Shown here in pieces: positions 29,194 through 37,121 of a DNA stretch of 64,000 nucleotides (within the stretch, counting starts at the first letter, position 1; each line of letters begins with the position of its first letter). The stretch comes from Streptococcus sp. HMSC034E03. GTDB lineage: Bacteria > Bacillota > Bacilli > Lactobacillales > Streptococcaceae. A program made the position numbers and the translations under genes. The stretch covers positions 22,026-86,025 of the forward strand of contig NZ_KV804942.1 of NCBI RefSeq assembly GCF_001811505.1, in the 5' to 3' direction. The notes below the pieces were generated by a model. The model had not been told where the DNA came from. It ran no database searches and saw nothing but the letters and a program-made list of their open reading frames with translations.

Positions 29194-29430
29194 CTATCCT
29201 CCCATCAAATAGAGTGTCAGCAAAAATAAAACAACCGAAATTGGCAGAAAAGCAGCACGATTTGTTTTACAAAAAATAGCATAACAAAGACTACCTATCG
29301 AAAACGTCATAATAACTTCAATAGTTATCTTTAGAGCAGGGTAATATATATTTTTAATAAAAAGAATTAAAAGGATAAAAAATACCAATGAACAAAGAAC
29401 GGATTTGATATAAAATTTTAAATGAATCAT
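29194..29430 (-). CDS. Small membrane protein
   Basis: 78 residues with two or three hydrophobic segments (about 10-27, 33-52, 60-77), ending LFLLTLYLMGG. The ribosome-binding site is weak (the nearest AGGT is more than 20 bases upstream), so the start is doubtful. It is in line with the other tiny minus-strand ORFs of this cluster. No family recognised. Confidence 0.4.
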   Translation of the reverse strand: MIHLKFYIKSVLCSLVFFILLILFIKNIYYPALKITIEVIMTFSIGSLCYAIFCKTNRAAFLPISVVLFLLTLYLMGG

Positions 29431-29652
29431 AATTTATTTTTTAGATTCTACCTACTATAGATAAAATCACCTTTCTTATTTTCTTCTCATGATATTCACT
29501 TTAATTTCTATGAATATAAATATGGTAAATTACAAATCAGAGTTCCAACTAAAAGAAATTGATGAAATAAGCAAATCTTACAGCAAATTAAATTTATCCA
29601 GAAGCTCTCATGTAATGATTTTAAATCCTAATGAATCTAATCAATGCAGATT

Positions 29653-29766
29653 TTATTTTGACAGTAGTTCTATAACAACTCTAAATAACACTGGGGTTGC
29701 TAGAATCAAAATAACCCCTGCCACAAAGACAATGATTACCCGAAATAGATCTTTATTTTTACGCAT
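29653..29766 (-). CDS. 37-residue single-helix peptide divergent from rgg
   Basis: An ORF of 37 codons: MRKNKDLFRV, then a single hydrophobic helix (IIVFVAGVILILATPVLF) and a short tail (RVVIELLSK). GGAGG lies eight bases before the ATG. It is the first ORF transcribed away from the Rgg regulator, the usual place of an Rgg target or signal-peptide gene. It lacks a known SHP-type C-terminus, so a pheromone role is speculative. Confidence 0.45.
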   Translation of the reverse strand: MRKNKDLFRVIIVFVAGVILILATPVLFRVVIELLSK

Positions 29767-29837
29767 TGAAACAACCTCCAATCTATTATTTTCTAGCTAC
29801 ATGATACCTCTTATTTACTTTCTATATTCTTATGATA

Positions 29838-29861
29838 CAATATATTTAATAGAATTCTATT
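29838..29861. promoter_or_regulatory. rgg promoter region with 14-bp palindrome
   Basis: Plus strand: TTTACT, 16 bases, then TACAAT with extended TG (TGATACAAT, about 29834-29842), reading toward rgg. Just downstream is the perfect palindrome AATAGAATTCTATT (29848-29861), midway between rgg and the divergent peptide gene and a reasonable regulator operator. Confidence 0.45.
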
Positions 29862-29895
29862 TACTGTTAACTTTTTTCACGAAAAGGAGGAAATC

Positions 29896-30759
29896 ATGCG
29901 CTATGATTTCGGGAAAGTATATAAAGACATACGTGAGTCAAAAGGATTGACCCAAGAAGAGGTCTGTGGAAATGGCCTTTCAAGAACCAGCCTTTCCAAG
30001 TTTGAAAGTGGCAAGGCAACTCCCAAATATGAAAACATGGAGTTTCTTCTCCGTCAAATCAATATGAGTTTTGAAGAGTTTGAATACATCTGCCATCTCT
30101 ATAGACCGAGCCAGCGAACAGAAATCATGCAAACCTATCTCAATACAAGTTCCATCTTTGGTACCAGTAGTCTAGTCAATTTATTTGAAACATGCCAAGA
30201 CTATCTTAAGATTCATCACGATATCCCTATAGAGGAAATCAGAGATATGCTGGAAATTGTCATTTATATCCGTCAACATGGAACAAGGCAACTTTCAATC
30301 CAAGTGAAACAAACGGTCAAAAAGCTTTGGGAAAAAATTGAAAAACAAGATACATGGTATGAAAGTGACCTAAAAATCCTCAATACCATCCTTTTCAGCT
30401 TTCCCATTGAACACCTCCATCTGATCACTGAACAAATCTTGCAGCGCTTGGAAGAATATAAAAACTATCGACATTTATATGAATTACGAATGGCAATCCT
30501 ACTCAATCTGTCCACCATTTACTTGTACAATCAAGATAAAAATACCTGTCAACAAATCTGCTACACCTTACTAGAGGATGCTAAGAAAAAGAGAAGATAC
30601 GATATTTTAGCTATCGCCTATGTTCGAATAGGTATTTGTACTAGTAATGATCATCTTATTCAAAAGGGCTTCTCCCTTCTGGAGTTAACTAATGAAACCT
30701 CAATGCTATCTCACCTCAAAAAGGAAGTAGAGACCTGTTATCAAGCAAAGGAAATATAA
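29896..30759 (+). CDS. Rgg/MutR-family transcriptional regulator
   Basis: 287 residues. An N-terminal XRE helix-turn-helix (YDFGKVYKDIRESKGLTQEE ... LSRTSLSKFESGKATPK, residues 3-43) is followed by an all-helical TPR-like C-terminal domain typical of Rgg proteins, which bind short imported peptides. AAAAGGAGGAAATC precedes the ATG. Divergent from the small peptide cluster. The cognate peptide is not identified. Ends at a bidirectional terminator. Confidence 0.9.
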   Translation: MRYDFGKVYKDIRESKGLTQEEVCGNGLSRTSLSKFESGKATPKYENMEFLLRQINMSFEEFEYICHLYRPSQRTEIMQTYLNTSSIFGTSSLVNLFETCQDYLKIHHDIPIEEIRDMLEIVIYIRQHGTRQLSIQVKQTVKKLWEKIEKQDTWYESDLKILNTILFSFPIEHLHLITEQILQRLEEYKNYRHLYELRMAILLNLSTIYLYNQDKNTCQQICYTLLEDAKKKRRYDILAIAYVRIGICTSNDHLIQKGFSLLELTNETSMLSHLKKEVETCYQAKEI

Positions 30760-30786
30760 AAAAGTCGAGGAAATCCCTCGACTTTT
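30760..30786. terminator. Bidirectional terminator between rgg and LysM gene
   Basis: AAAAGTCGAGG (30760-30770) and CCTCGACTTTT (30776-30786) are exact complements around a five-base loop. The convergent rgg and LysM genes both end here. Confidence 0.88.
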
Positions 30787-30810
30787 GCATCTTATTCTGC
30801 TAGTTAGTTC

Positions 30811-31416
30811 TTAGTACCAACCGTTGTTAAGCCAGAAGTTCTTAGCAGCTGCCCATGAACCGTAACGTCCTGCAACGTAAGCATCTGCTACACGTTCTTG
30901 GTTTTCAGCTGAGTAGTCACCGTTCAAGTATGAATCTGTCAATTGGTAACGTCCGATGTAACGTCCGTTTGTAGCTGTGTAGCTACCACCTGATTCTTTT
31001 TGAGCGATCCATTCTTTAGCTTCTGCTTCAGATCCGCTTACAGTTGAAGTTGATGCTGTAGTAACAGTTTCTTCTGCTACAGTTACGCTTGCTGCTGGCG
31101 CTTCATAAGTTGTTGTTTCAGTAGCTGCAGGTGCTGCTACTGGAGCTTCTGCTGTCGCAGCTGAAGTTGCTGGTGCTTCACCATCAATAACCAATACTTG
31201 GTCTACATAGATCAAATGAATATCTTTAATCTTATTTTTTTCTGCCAATTTTTCAACAGTTGTATTGTATTTTTCAGCGATTCCTGATAGAGTGTCACCT
31301 GATTTTACTGTGTAAGTTGTTGTTTCTTGTGCAAAAGTAAGTGATGGTGCAAGGAAAGCAAGCGCTGCTGCTACTCCTACAAGTCCTGTTTTAATTTTGT
31401 TAGTTGTTGATTTCAT
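30811..31416 (-). CDS. Secreted LysM domain protein with transglycosylase-like C-terminus
   Basis: 201 residues. A signal peptide (MKSTTNKIKTGLVGVAAALA ... LTFAQE, cleavage near 29-30) is followed by one LysM domain (TYTVKSGDTLSGIAEKYNTT, about 34-77), an Ala/Thr/Val-rich linker (78-128) and a C-terminal domain with AKEWIAQKESGGSYTATNGR and YIGRYQL. That last part resembles the small lytic-transglycosylase/aggregation-promoting-factor fold, with its catalytic-type Glu in KESGG. It probably acts on the cell wall. TATGAT -10 upstream. Confidence 0.88.
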   Translation of the reverse strand: MKSTTNKIKTGLVGVAAALAFLAPSLTFAQETTTYTVKSGDTLSGIAEKYNTTVEKLAEKNKIKDIHLIYVDQVLVIDGEAPATSAATAEAPVAAPAATETTTYEAPAASVTVAEETVTTASTSTVSGSEAEAKEWIAQKESGGSYTATNGRYIGRYQLTDSYLNGDYSAENQERVADAYVAGRYGSWAAAKNFWLNNGWY

Positions 31417-31657
31417 ATTAAAAGATTCTCCTTCTTTCTTATATTTCCATCATACCCTACTATTATTACTGTTTCTTGACGGTTTTATGTAGAAATGTTA
31501 CAAGACTATGTTTTATTTCACTTAAATAGCCTCTTTTTGTTACAAAAGGCTTGATTTTATAGGCTTTATGGGGAGTTTAGATATTTTATCATGGAATTGA
31601 GCGCTTGCATCTAATCTTTGATATAATAGAGTTAAGAATCTTTTTAAGGGGAAACAG

Positions 31658-32329
31658 ATGCAATCACTTCGTTTTCAATCTGTCTTTGATATCATTGGGC
31701 CAGTCATGATTGGCCCATCTAGTAGTCACACGGCAGGAGCTGTTCGTATCGGTAAAATCGTCTCTTCTATCTTTGACGATACTCCAACCGAGGTCGAGTT
31801 CCAGCTTTTTAATTCTTTTGCAAAAACCTATCGCGGGCACGGAACTGATCTCGCCCTGGTCGCTGGAATCTTAGGAATGGACACAGATGATCCAGAAATT
31901 CCAAATAGTTTAGAAATTGCCCACAAGCGTGGCATCAAAATTGTCTGGACCATCCAGAAAGACAGTAACGCCCCTCACCCAAATACTACGAAAATCACTG
32001 TTAAGAATGAGCACAAGACCATCAGTGTGACAGGAATTTCAATCGGTGGTGGAAATATCCAGGTAACAGAGCTCAATGGCTTTGCCGTATCCCTCAACAT
32101 GAACACTCCTACCATTATCATCGTTCATCAGGATGTTCCTGGTATGATTGCTCACGTAACAGAGGCCCTCTCTCGCTTTGACATTAACATCGCCCAAATG
32201 AATGTAACCCGAGAAAAAGCTGGTGAGAAAGCCATTATGATTATTGAAGTTGATAGCCGCAACTGTGATGAATCTATCGAAGAGATTCGTAAAATTCCTC
32301 ATTTGCATAATGTCAATTTCTTTCAATAG
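31658..32329 (+). CDS. sdaAB: L-serine ammonia-lyase, beta subunit
   Basis: 223 residues. An N-terminal beta-domain (IGPVMIGPSSSHTAGAVRIG, residues 12-31) is followed by a C-terminal ACT domain (TIIIVHQDVPGMIAHVTEAL). With the alpha subunit it converts serine to pyruvate and ammonia. An extended -10 (TGATATAAT, 31622-31627) lies upstream with a GGGGAAACAG ribosome-binding region. The alpha subunit gene follows after eight bases. Confidence 0.95.
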   Translation: MQSLRFQSVFDIIGPVMIGPSSSHTAGAVRIGKIVSSIFDDTPTEVEFQLFNSFAKTYRGHGTDLALVAGILGMDTDDPEIPNSLEIAHKRGIKIVWTIQKDSNAPHPNTTKITVKNEHKTISVTGISIGGGNIQVTELNGFAVSLNMNTPTIIIVHQDVPGMIAHVTEALSRFDINIAQMNVTREKAGEKAIMIIEVDSRNCDESIEEIRKIPHLHNVNFFQ

Positions 32330-32337
32330 GAGAAAAT

Positions 32338-33210
32338 ATGTTTTATTCTATCAAAGAATTAGTCGAACAAGCCGAACTTGATTTTCAAGGAAATGTTGCT
32401 GAACTCATGATTACGACCGAGTTTGAGCTAACAGGTCGTGAACGAGAAGAAGTTCTCCTTCTCATGGAGCGCAACCTTGAAGTCATGAAAGCTTCAGTTG
32501 AGCTTGGTCTTAGTGAAAAAAAATCTCGTAGTGGTTTGACAGGTGGTGACGCTGCCAAGCTTGACCACTACATCAAAAAAGGAAAGACCCTATCAGACTT
32601 CACTGTCTTGTCTGCAGCCCGTAATGCTATCGCCGTTAATGAACACAATGCCAAGATGGGACTGGTCTGTGCAACACCTACTGCTGGTAGTGCAGGCTGC
32701 CTTCCAGCCGTTCTCACTGCTGCTATTCAAAAGTTGGATTTAACTCATGAACAACAACTAGACTTCTTATTCGCTGCAGGTGCTTTTGGACTCGTGATTG
32801 CTAACAACGCTTCTATCTCGGGAGCCGAAGGTGGCTGCCAGGCCGAAGTCGGTTCAGCTTCAGCCATGAGTGCCGCTGCCCTAACTCTAGCTGCAGGCGG
32901 AACACCTTATCAAGCGAGCCAGGCTATCGCCTTCGTTATCAAAAACATGCTCGGCCTAATCTGTGACCCCGTTGCAGGTTTGGTTGAAGTTCCTTGTGTC
33001 AAGCGGAATGCCATGGGAGCAAGTTTTGCCTTCATCGCAGCCGATATGGCTCTGGCTGGTATCGAATCAAAAATTCCAGTTGATGAGGTCATTGACGCCA
33101 TGTATCAAGTAGGATCTAGCTTACCAACTGCCTTTCGTGAAACTGCTGAAGGGGGGCTCGCTGCCACACCTACAGGTCGTCGCCTTCAAAAAGAAATCTT
33201 CGGCGAATAA
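32338..33210 (+). CDS. sdaAA: L-serine ammonia-lyase, alpha subunit (iron-sulfur)
   Basis: 290 residues, the catalytic alpha subunit. The cysteines thought to bind the 4Fe-4S cluster are in TPTAGSAGCLPAVL, CDPVAGLVEVPCVKRNAMGA, and the region around EGGCQAEVGSASAMSAA. Two-subunit Firmicute-type enzyme. It follows sdaAB with AGGAGAAAAT as ribosome-binding site and precedes the HAD gene by 23 bases, probably in one operon. Confidence 0.95.
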   Translation: MFYSIKELVEQAELDFQGNVAELMITTEFELTGREREEVLLLMERNLEVMKASVELGLSEKKSRSGLTGGDAAKLDHYIKKGKTLSDFTVLSAARNAIAVNEHNAKMGLVCATPTAGSAGCLPAVLTAAIQKLDLTHEQQLDFLFAAGAFGLVIANNASISGAEGGCQAEVGSASAMSAAALTLAAGGTPYQASQAIAFVIKNMLGLICDPVAGLVEVPCVKRNAMGASFAFIAADMALAGIESKIPVDEVIDAMYQVGSSLPTAFRETAEGGLAATPTGRRLQKEIFGE

Positions 33211-33233
33211 TTTCATCATTATGAGGAGAATCA

Positions 33234-33875
33234 ATGTCATCTATATCTGCTATCTTTTTTGACTTAGATGGAACGCTAGTTGATAGTTCTATCGGTATCC
33301 ATAATGGTTTCACCTATACCTTTGACCAACTTGGAGTTTCTAGTCCTGGTGCCAAAACCATTCGAGGTTTTATGGGTCCCCCACTAGAAACCAGCTTTGC
33401 TAGTTGTTTACCAGCTGAGCAAATAGAGGAAGCCATCCAGCTCTATCGTTCTTATTATAAGGAAAAGGGTGTGTACGAAGCCCAACTCTTTCCACATATC
33501 AAAGATTTACTCGTAGAACTAGCTGAGCATTATCCTCTTTATATCACTACTACGAAGAATACACCAACCGCAGTTGACATGACTAACAATTTTGGGATTG
33601 ACCACTTCTTTGATGGCATTTATGGTTCAAGCCCTCAAGCCCTACACAAGGCAGATGTCATCCGTCAAGCTTTGACAACTCATAACTTGGAGCCAGAAAA
33701 AGTGGTTATTATCGGAGATACCAAGTTTGATATGATTGGTGCCCAAGAAACTGGCATTAAGAAATTAGCGGTAACCTGGGGATTCGGTGATGAGAAAGAC
33801 CTCATGGGCTATAATCCTGACTGGATTGCTCACCAGCCGGCAGACATTTTACAGCATCTACAATTAAAACGTTAA
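33234..33875 (+). CDS. HAD family hydrolase (phosphoglycolate phosphatase-like)
   Basis: 213 residues. HAD motif I FFDLDGTLVDSS (8-19) carries the nucleophile Asp; motif II is in YITTTKNTPT, the lysine motif III around HKADVIRQAL, and motif IV IIGDTKFDMIGA. A helical cap (about 20-85) places it in subfamily I. The substrate is unknown; Gph/YjjG-like. GAGGAGAATCA upstream. Ends at a terminator. Confidence 0.9.
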   Translation: MSSISAIFFDLDGTLVDSSIGIHNGFTYTFDQLGVSSPGAKTIRGFMGPPLETSFASCLPAEQIEEAIQLYRSYYKEKGVYEAQLFPHIKDLLVELAEHYPLYITTTKNTPTAVDMTNNFGIDHFFDGIYGSSPQALHKADVIRQALTTHNLEPEKVVIIGDTKFDMIGAQETGIKKLAVTWGFGDEKDLMGYNPDWIAHQPADILQHLQLKR

Positions 33876-33877
33876 AC

Positions 33878-33917
33878 AAAAGACTCCCAGCCTAAAAGTT
33901 AGGTTTGGGAGCTTTTT
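33878..33917. terminator. Bidirectional terminator after HAD gene
   Basis: CTCCCAGCCTAA pairs with TTAGGTTTGGGAG around a short loop, flanked by AAAAGA and CTTTTTG. It serves the plus-strand serine dehydratase/HAD operon and the converging DUF805 gene. Confidence 0.8.
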
Positions 33918-33961
33918 GTCTGATCTTAATGAGGAGAATGACATTCCCCGTACTCATCCAA

Positions 33962-34378
33962 TTATTCAAAAGGCGAAGCTTCTTCGCTTTCAACTTCATT
34001 AGGTCTATTGATTGTTACTATTTCTACTTCCTTACTTGGCATAGCTAGCAGAACTAATAGCGCAAAACGTCCAACCATTGGAACAAAGTGAAGGAAGATA
34101 AAGGCCCAGTGGAAACCTCCATCACGCAAACGGCGAATCTTTAACGCTAAAGTAGGCAACAGAAGGAGTAAAGCTAAAAGGGCATAAATCATGCATATCA
34201 GGATAACTAAAGTAAAGTTCAGAGAAGGACCCTGGTTTATCTCTTTATTGAAGATAAGGATATACAGGGGTAGGAACAAGATATGATTCATCAACCAAAC
34301 CCACCAGAAGTCAGGACGTGTTGAGTGTCCTACAAAATCTACATAACCTTTTAAAAAATTTATATAAGCCCTAAACAA
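33962..34378 (-). CDS. DUF805 membrane protein, TTG start
   Basis: About 138 residues with four hydrophobic segments and the DUF805 signature (YVDFVGHSTRPDFWWVWLMN; IRRLRDGGFHW). I choose the TTG at 34376-34378 as start because AAGGAG lies seven bases upstream and the protein then begins like its paralogue; the ATG eight codons earlier lies before the ribosome-binding site. Tandem paralogue of the next gene. Function unknown. Confidence 0.82.
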   Translation of the reverse strand: MFRAYINFLKGYVDFVGHSTRPDFWWVWLMNHILFLPLYILIFNKEINQGPSLNFTLVILICMIYALLALLLLLPTLALKIRRLRDGGFHWAFIFLHFVPMVGRFALLVLLAMPSKEVEIVTINRPNEVESEEASPFE

Positions 34379-34430
34379 GATATTTCTCCTTTTTAAAAAC
34401 AATATGCTATAAAGCGTACATTGTTTTAAA

Positions 34431-34464
34431 ACACTCCCAAATCTATTTTTAGATATGGGAGTGT
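34431..34464 (-). terminator. Terminator-like hairpin between DUF805 paralogues
   Basis: ACACTCCCAAATCT (34431-34444) and AGATATGGGAGTGT (34451-34464) pair at 13 of 14 positions with a six-base loop; on the minus strand TTTTAAAAC follows. It probably ends the 34529-34954 transcript. Confidence 0.65.
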
Positions 34465-34528
34465 CAGATATTTGCTTAACAATATAAAGAAAACTCTAAA
34501 ACAGATTCAATTGTAAAACCTGAACTTC

Positions 34529-34954
34529 TTAGTTTTTGTCTGATTCTTCGAATGGTGAAACTTCTACAACTTCTTCAGTTTCATTGATTGTTACTACTTC
34601 TACTTGTTTCGTTGGCATAGCTAACAAAGCTAAAAGGGCAAGAGGTCCAACCATAGGAATAAAAATGACAAAGATCAGAGCCCAGTGGAAACCAGCATCA
34701 CGTAGACGACGAACTGTCAAAGCTAACATAGGTAACATTAAGGCTAGCCCGAAAATCATATAGATAATAGCAATTCCACCCAAGGCCATAAGAGCAGTCT
34801 CATTTCTTGGATTTGCTAGTGCCTTAAAATATGCTGAGTAAAAAGGGACAAGGAGGATCATGTTTGTTAACCAAATCCACCAATACTCTGAGCGTTTTGA
34901 ACGACCTGTAAAATCTACATAACCTTTAAAGAAACTTTTATATGCGTTAATCAT
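34529..34954 (-). CDS. DUF805 membrane protein
   Basis: 141 residues with the DUF805 signature (YVDFTGRSKRSEYWWIWLTN; VRRLRDAGFHWALIF), four membrane segments and an acidic tail (EEVVEVSPFEESDKN). It closely resembles the neighbouring 33962 gene along the whole length, so the pair arose by duplication. Function unknown. Confidence 0.86.
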   Translation of the reverse strand: MINAYKSFFKGYVDFTGRSKRSEYWWIWLTNMILLVPFYSAYFKALANPRNETALMALGGIAIIYMIFGLALMLPMLALTVRRLRDAGFHWALIFVIFIPMVGPLALLALLAMPTKQVEVVTINETEEVVEVSPFEESDKN

Positions 34955-34979
34955 AAGTTACTCCCTAATTTTTTAATTC

Positions 34980-35083
34980 ATACTCCATGAAAATTGAAAA
35001 GCAAATCAGAAAGTCAGTTATAAACCATATCTAAGTACAGTAAAACGACGCAGACCTTAGTTACTTTGATTTTCAAATAGTAT
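34980..35083. repeat. Degenerate RUP-like repeat
   Basis: About 104 bases. The ends ATACTCCATGAAAATTGAAAAGC and CTTTGATTTTCAAATAGTAT (quoted in parts: ATACTCCATGAAAATTG at the start, TTTGATTTTCAAATAGTAT at the end) form the diverged inverted ends known from the approximately 107-bp RUP elements of pneumococcus. The interior is eroded. Likely a non-autonomous insertion-derived repeat between DUF805 and the epimerase terminator. Confidence 0.5.
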
Positions 35084-35156
35084 AAATTTAGTTTACCATA
35101 AATGTTCAACAATGACAAGTTAGTTTAAAAATCGGTAAAGGACCATTCGTTATCAT

Positions 35157-35209
35157 AAAAGGTATGATTCCACTCGCTTCTAACATGAAGCTAGGAATCA
35201 TACCTTTTT
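35157..35209. terminator. Terminator after CapD-like epimerase
   Basis: AGGTATGATTCC (35160-35171) and GGAATCATACCT (35194-35205) are exact complements, flanked by A and T runs on either side. It ends the minus-strand epimerase transcript a few bases past its stop. Confidence 0.85.
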
Positions 35210-35214
35210 CTTTT

Positions 35215-37065
35215 TTAATGAGTGTGAGTTGTTTCATTTGCAAAACCGATAATGGCTTGCTTCAACTCTGAACCTTGCAAGATACGGAATTCTTCAATCT
35301 TTTGATCGATAACTTCAAGTGGCATGACATTAACCTTACCAACAAAAATCTTATCCATGACTTGATTATCAACCAATTCAGTAGATACCAACAACTCCTC
35401 ATAGAGTTTCTCACCTGGACGGATTCCCACTTCTACAATTGGAATTTCATTTTCAGTACGCCCGCTGAGAAGAACCATTTTCTTGGCCAAATCATAAATC
35501 TTAACTGGTTTGCCCATATCAAGAATAAAGACTTCTCCATCTTTAGCATAAGCTCCTGCATGGATCACCAAACGGCTAGCTTCTGGAATGGTCATAAAGT
35601 AACGAGTCATACGGAAGTCTGTCACAGTCACTGGACCACCCTCTGCAATCTGACGCTCAAATACTGGAATCACACTACCACGGCTACCGAGAACATTCCC
35701 AAAACGAACCGCACAATAGGTAGACTGGCTACGTTGGTTAAATCCTGTAACAATCAACTCTGCCACACGTTTGGTAGCTCCCATTACGTTTGGTGGATTA
35801 ACAGCCTTATCTGTCGAAATCATGACCATCTTCGGTACCTTAGCAGCATCAACTGCCTTGGCAACATTATAAGTTCCGAGGATATTATTCTTGAAGGCTT
35901 CTTTTGGATTACGTTCCATCATTGGCACGTGCTTATGGGCAGCAGCGTGGTAAACAATGGCTGGTTGGTACTGCTCAAATACTTGAAGTAAGCGATCGTA
36001 GTCTTGGATATCTGCAATCACAGGAACATAGTCAATTCCTTGGAAGCTACGAATCAATTCATGATAGATCAGATAAATGGAGTTTTCCCCATGACCCAAG
36101 AGAACCACTCGCTCTGGATTAAAGCGACTAACCTGACGGCAAATCTCAGACCCGATAGAACCTCCTGCACCTGTTACTAAGATGGTTTTTCCAGTAATTT
36201 CTGAGCCTAGGCGTGACTCATCTAGTTGAATTTCTTTACGTCCCAAAAGGTCCGTAATATCGATTTTTTGGAAACCACCTACCTGAGGATGCAATCCTTG
36301 TACAACCGACTCAATCTTGGGCATCTTATAACATTTCAAGCCAAGTTGGTTACACATTTTTAGGATACGCTCATACTCTGACGGATCAAGAGAAGGAATC
36401 GCAACAATGACTTTCTCAATCTGATGACGTTTTGAGAGTTCTGGTAACTGTTCATAAGATCCTAAGACTGGGATTCCTCCTAGTTTTTGGCCTTTTTTCT
36501 TCTCATCATTGTCCAAAATACCTACTAACTCAAGATCACTCGTAGGATGCTGGTAGCTGTTCATAAAGAGAGCTCCACCGTCTCCCGCACCAATCAAGAA
36601 GGTACGACGATGTTCCCCTTCTCCATCACTCTTTTTACGTCTAGAATAGATCAACTGCCAAGTGATACGAGGGAAAAGAATCAAGAAGGTTGTCAACAAG
36701 ATAAAGAGGACAATAAAGCGCACAGAGAAAAGTGGCAAGAAGGCATAACATAGGAGATAGGACAAGACACTGCTGACACTTACTCCGATGAATATCTTCA
36801 TAAAGTCTGTGATTTTGCTATAGCGACTAATACTAGCATTGAGCCCCCAGAATCCAATCATAATCTGATAGAACAAGAAGGTCAAGCTAGTATAGATGAC
36901 ATAGTCCACAGGAGCTGGATTGATCAATCCATAAAACAAGATATAAGAAACAATGATTGAGGAAATCATGCTGGCAGCATCAAAAATCCCCCAAAAGACT
37001 TGTTTTTGTTGTTTATTTAACACTTCAACCAGATCAATTACATAATCTGTCATTTTTTTATTCAT
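35215..37065 (-). CDS. Membrane nucleoside-diphosphate-sugar dehydratase/epimerase (CapD/FlaA1 family)
   Basis: 616 residues. Four N-terminal membrane helices (about 25-125) are followed by a CoA-binding-like Rossmann domain (FLIGAGDGGALFMNS) and the catalytic extended SDR domain (ILVTGAGGSIGSEICRQV, about 292-309; MISTDKAVNPPNVMGATKR). This family converts UDP-GlcNAc-type sugars to keto-deoxy intermediates for capsule, teichoic acid or glycan synthesis. It is transcribed just after a glycosyltransferase, suggesting a surface glycan role. Confidence 0.92.
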   Translation of the reverse strand: MNKKMTDYVIDLVEVLNKQQKQVFWGIFDAASMISSIIVSYILFYGLINPAPVDYVIYTSLTFLFYQIMIGFWGLNASISRYSKITDFMKIFIGVSVSSVLSYLLCYAFLPLFSVRFIVLFILLTTFLILFPRITWQLIYSRRKKSDGEGEHRRTFLIGAGDGGALFMNSYQHPTSDLELVGILDNDEKKKGQKLGGIPVLGSYEQLPELSKRHQIEKVIVAIPSLDPSEYERILKMCNQLGLKCYKMPKIESVVQGLHPQVGGFQKIDITDLLGRKEIQLDESRLGSEITGKTILVTGAGGSIGSEICRQVSRFNPERVVLLGHGENSIYLIYHELIRSFQGIDYVPVIADIQDYDRLLQVFEQYQPAIVYHAAAHKHVPMMERNPKEAFKNNILGTYNVAKAVDAAKVPKMVMISTDKAVNPPNVMGATKRVAELIVTGFNQRSQSTYCAVRFGNVLGSRGSVIPVFERQIAEGGPVTVTDFRMTRYFMTIPEASRLVIHAGAYAKDGEVFILDMGKPVKIYDLAKKMVLLSGRTENEIPIVEVGIRPGEKLYEELLVSTELVDNQVMDKIFVGKVNVMPLEVIDQKIEEFRILQGSELKQAIIGFANETTHTH

Positions 37066-37121
37066 GTGAATGGTATCCTCCTACACAGAGAAAATGTTTA
37101 ATTAAGCATGCTTAAGAAATT

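Noticed and set aside
29489-29950. 153-codon plus-strand ORF overlapping the start of rgg
   Set aside because: No ribosome-binding site, no recognisable domain, low-complexity AT-rich composition, and it runs into rgg in another frame and over the minus-strand 37-codon peptide gene.
35275-35991. 238-codon plus-strand ORF opposite the CapD-like gene
   Set aside because: His/Trp/Asn-rich antisense shadow with no ribosome-binding site or family likeness.
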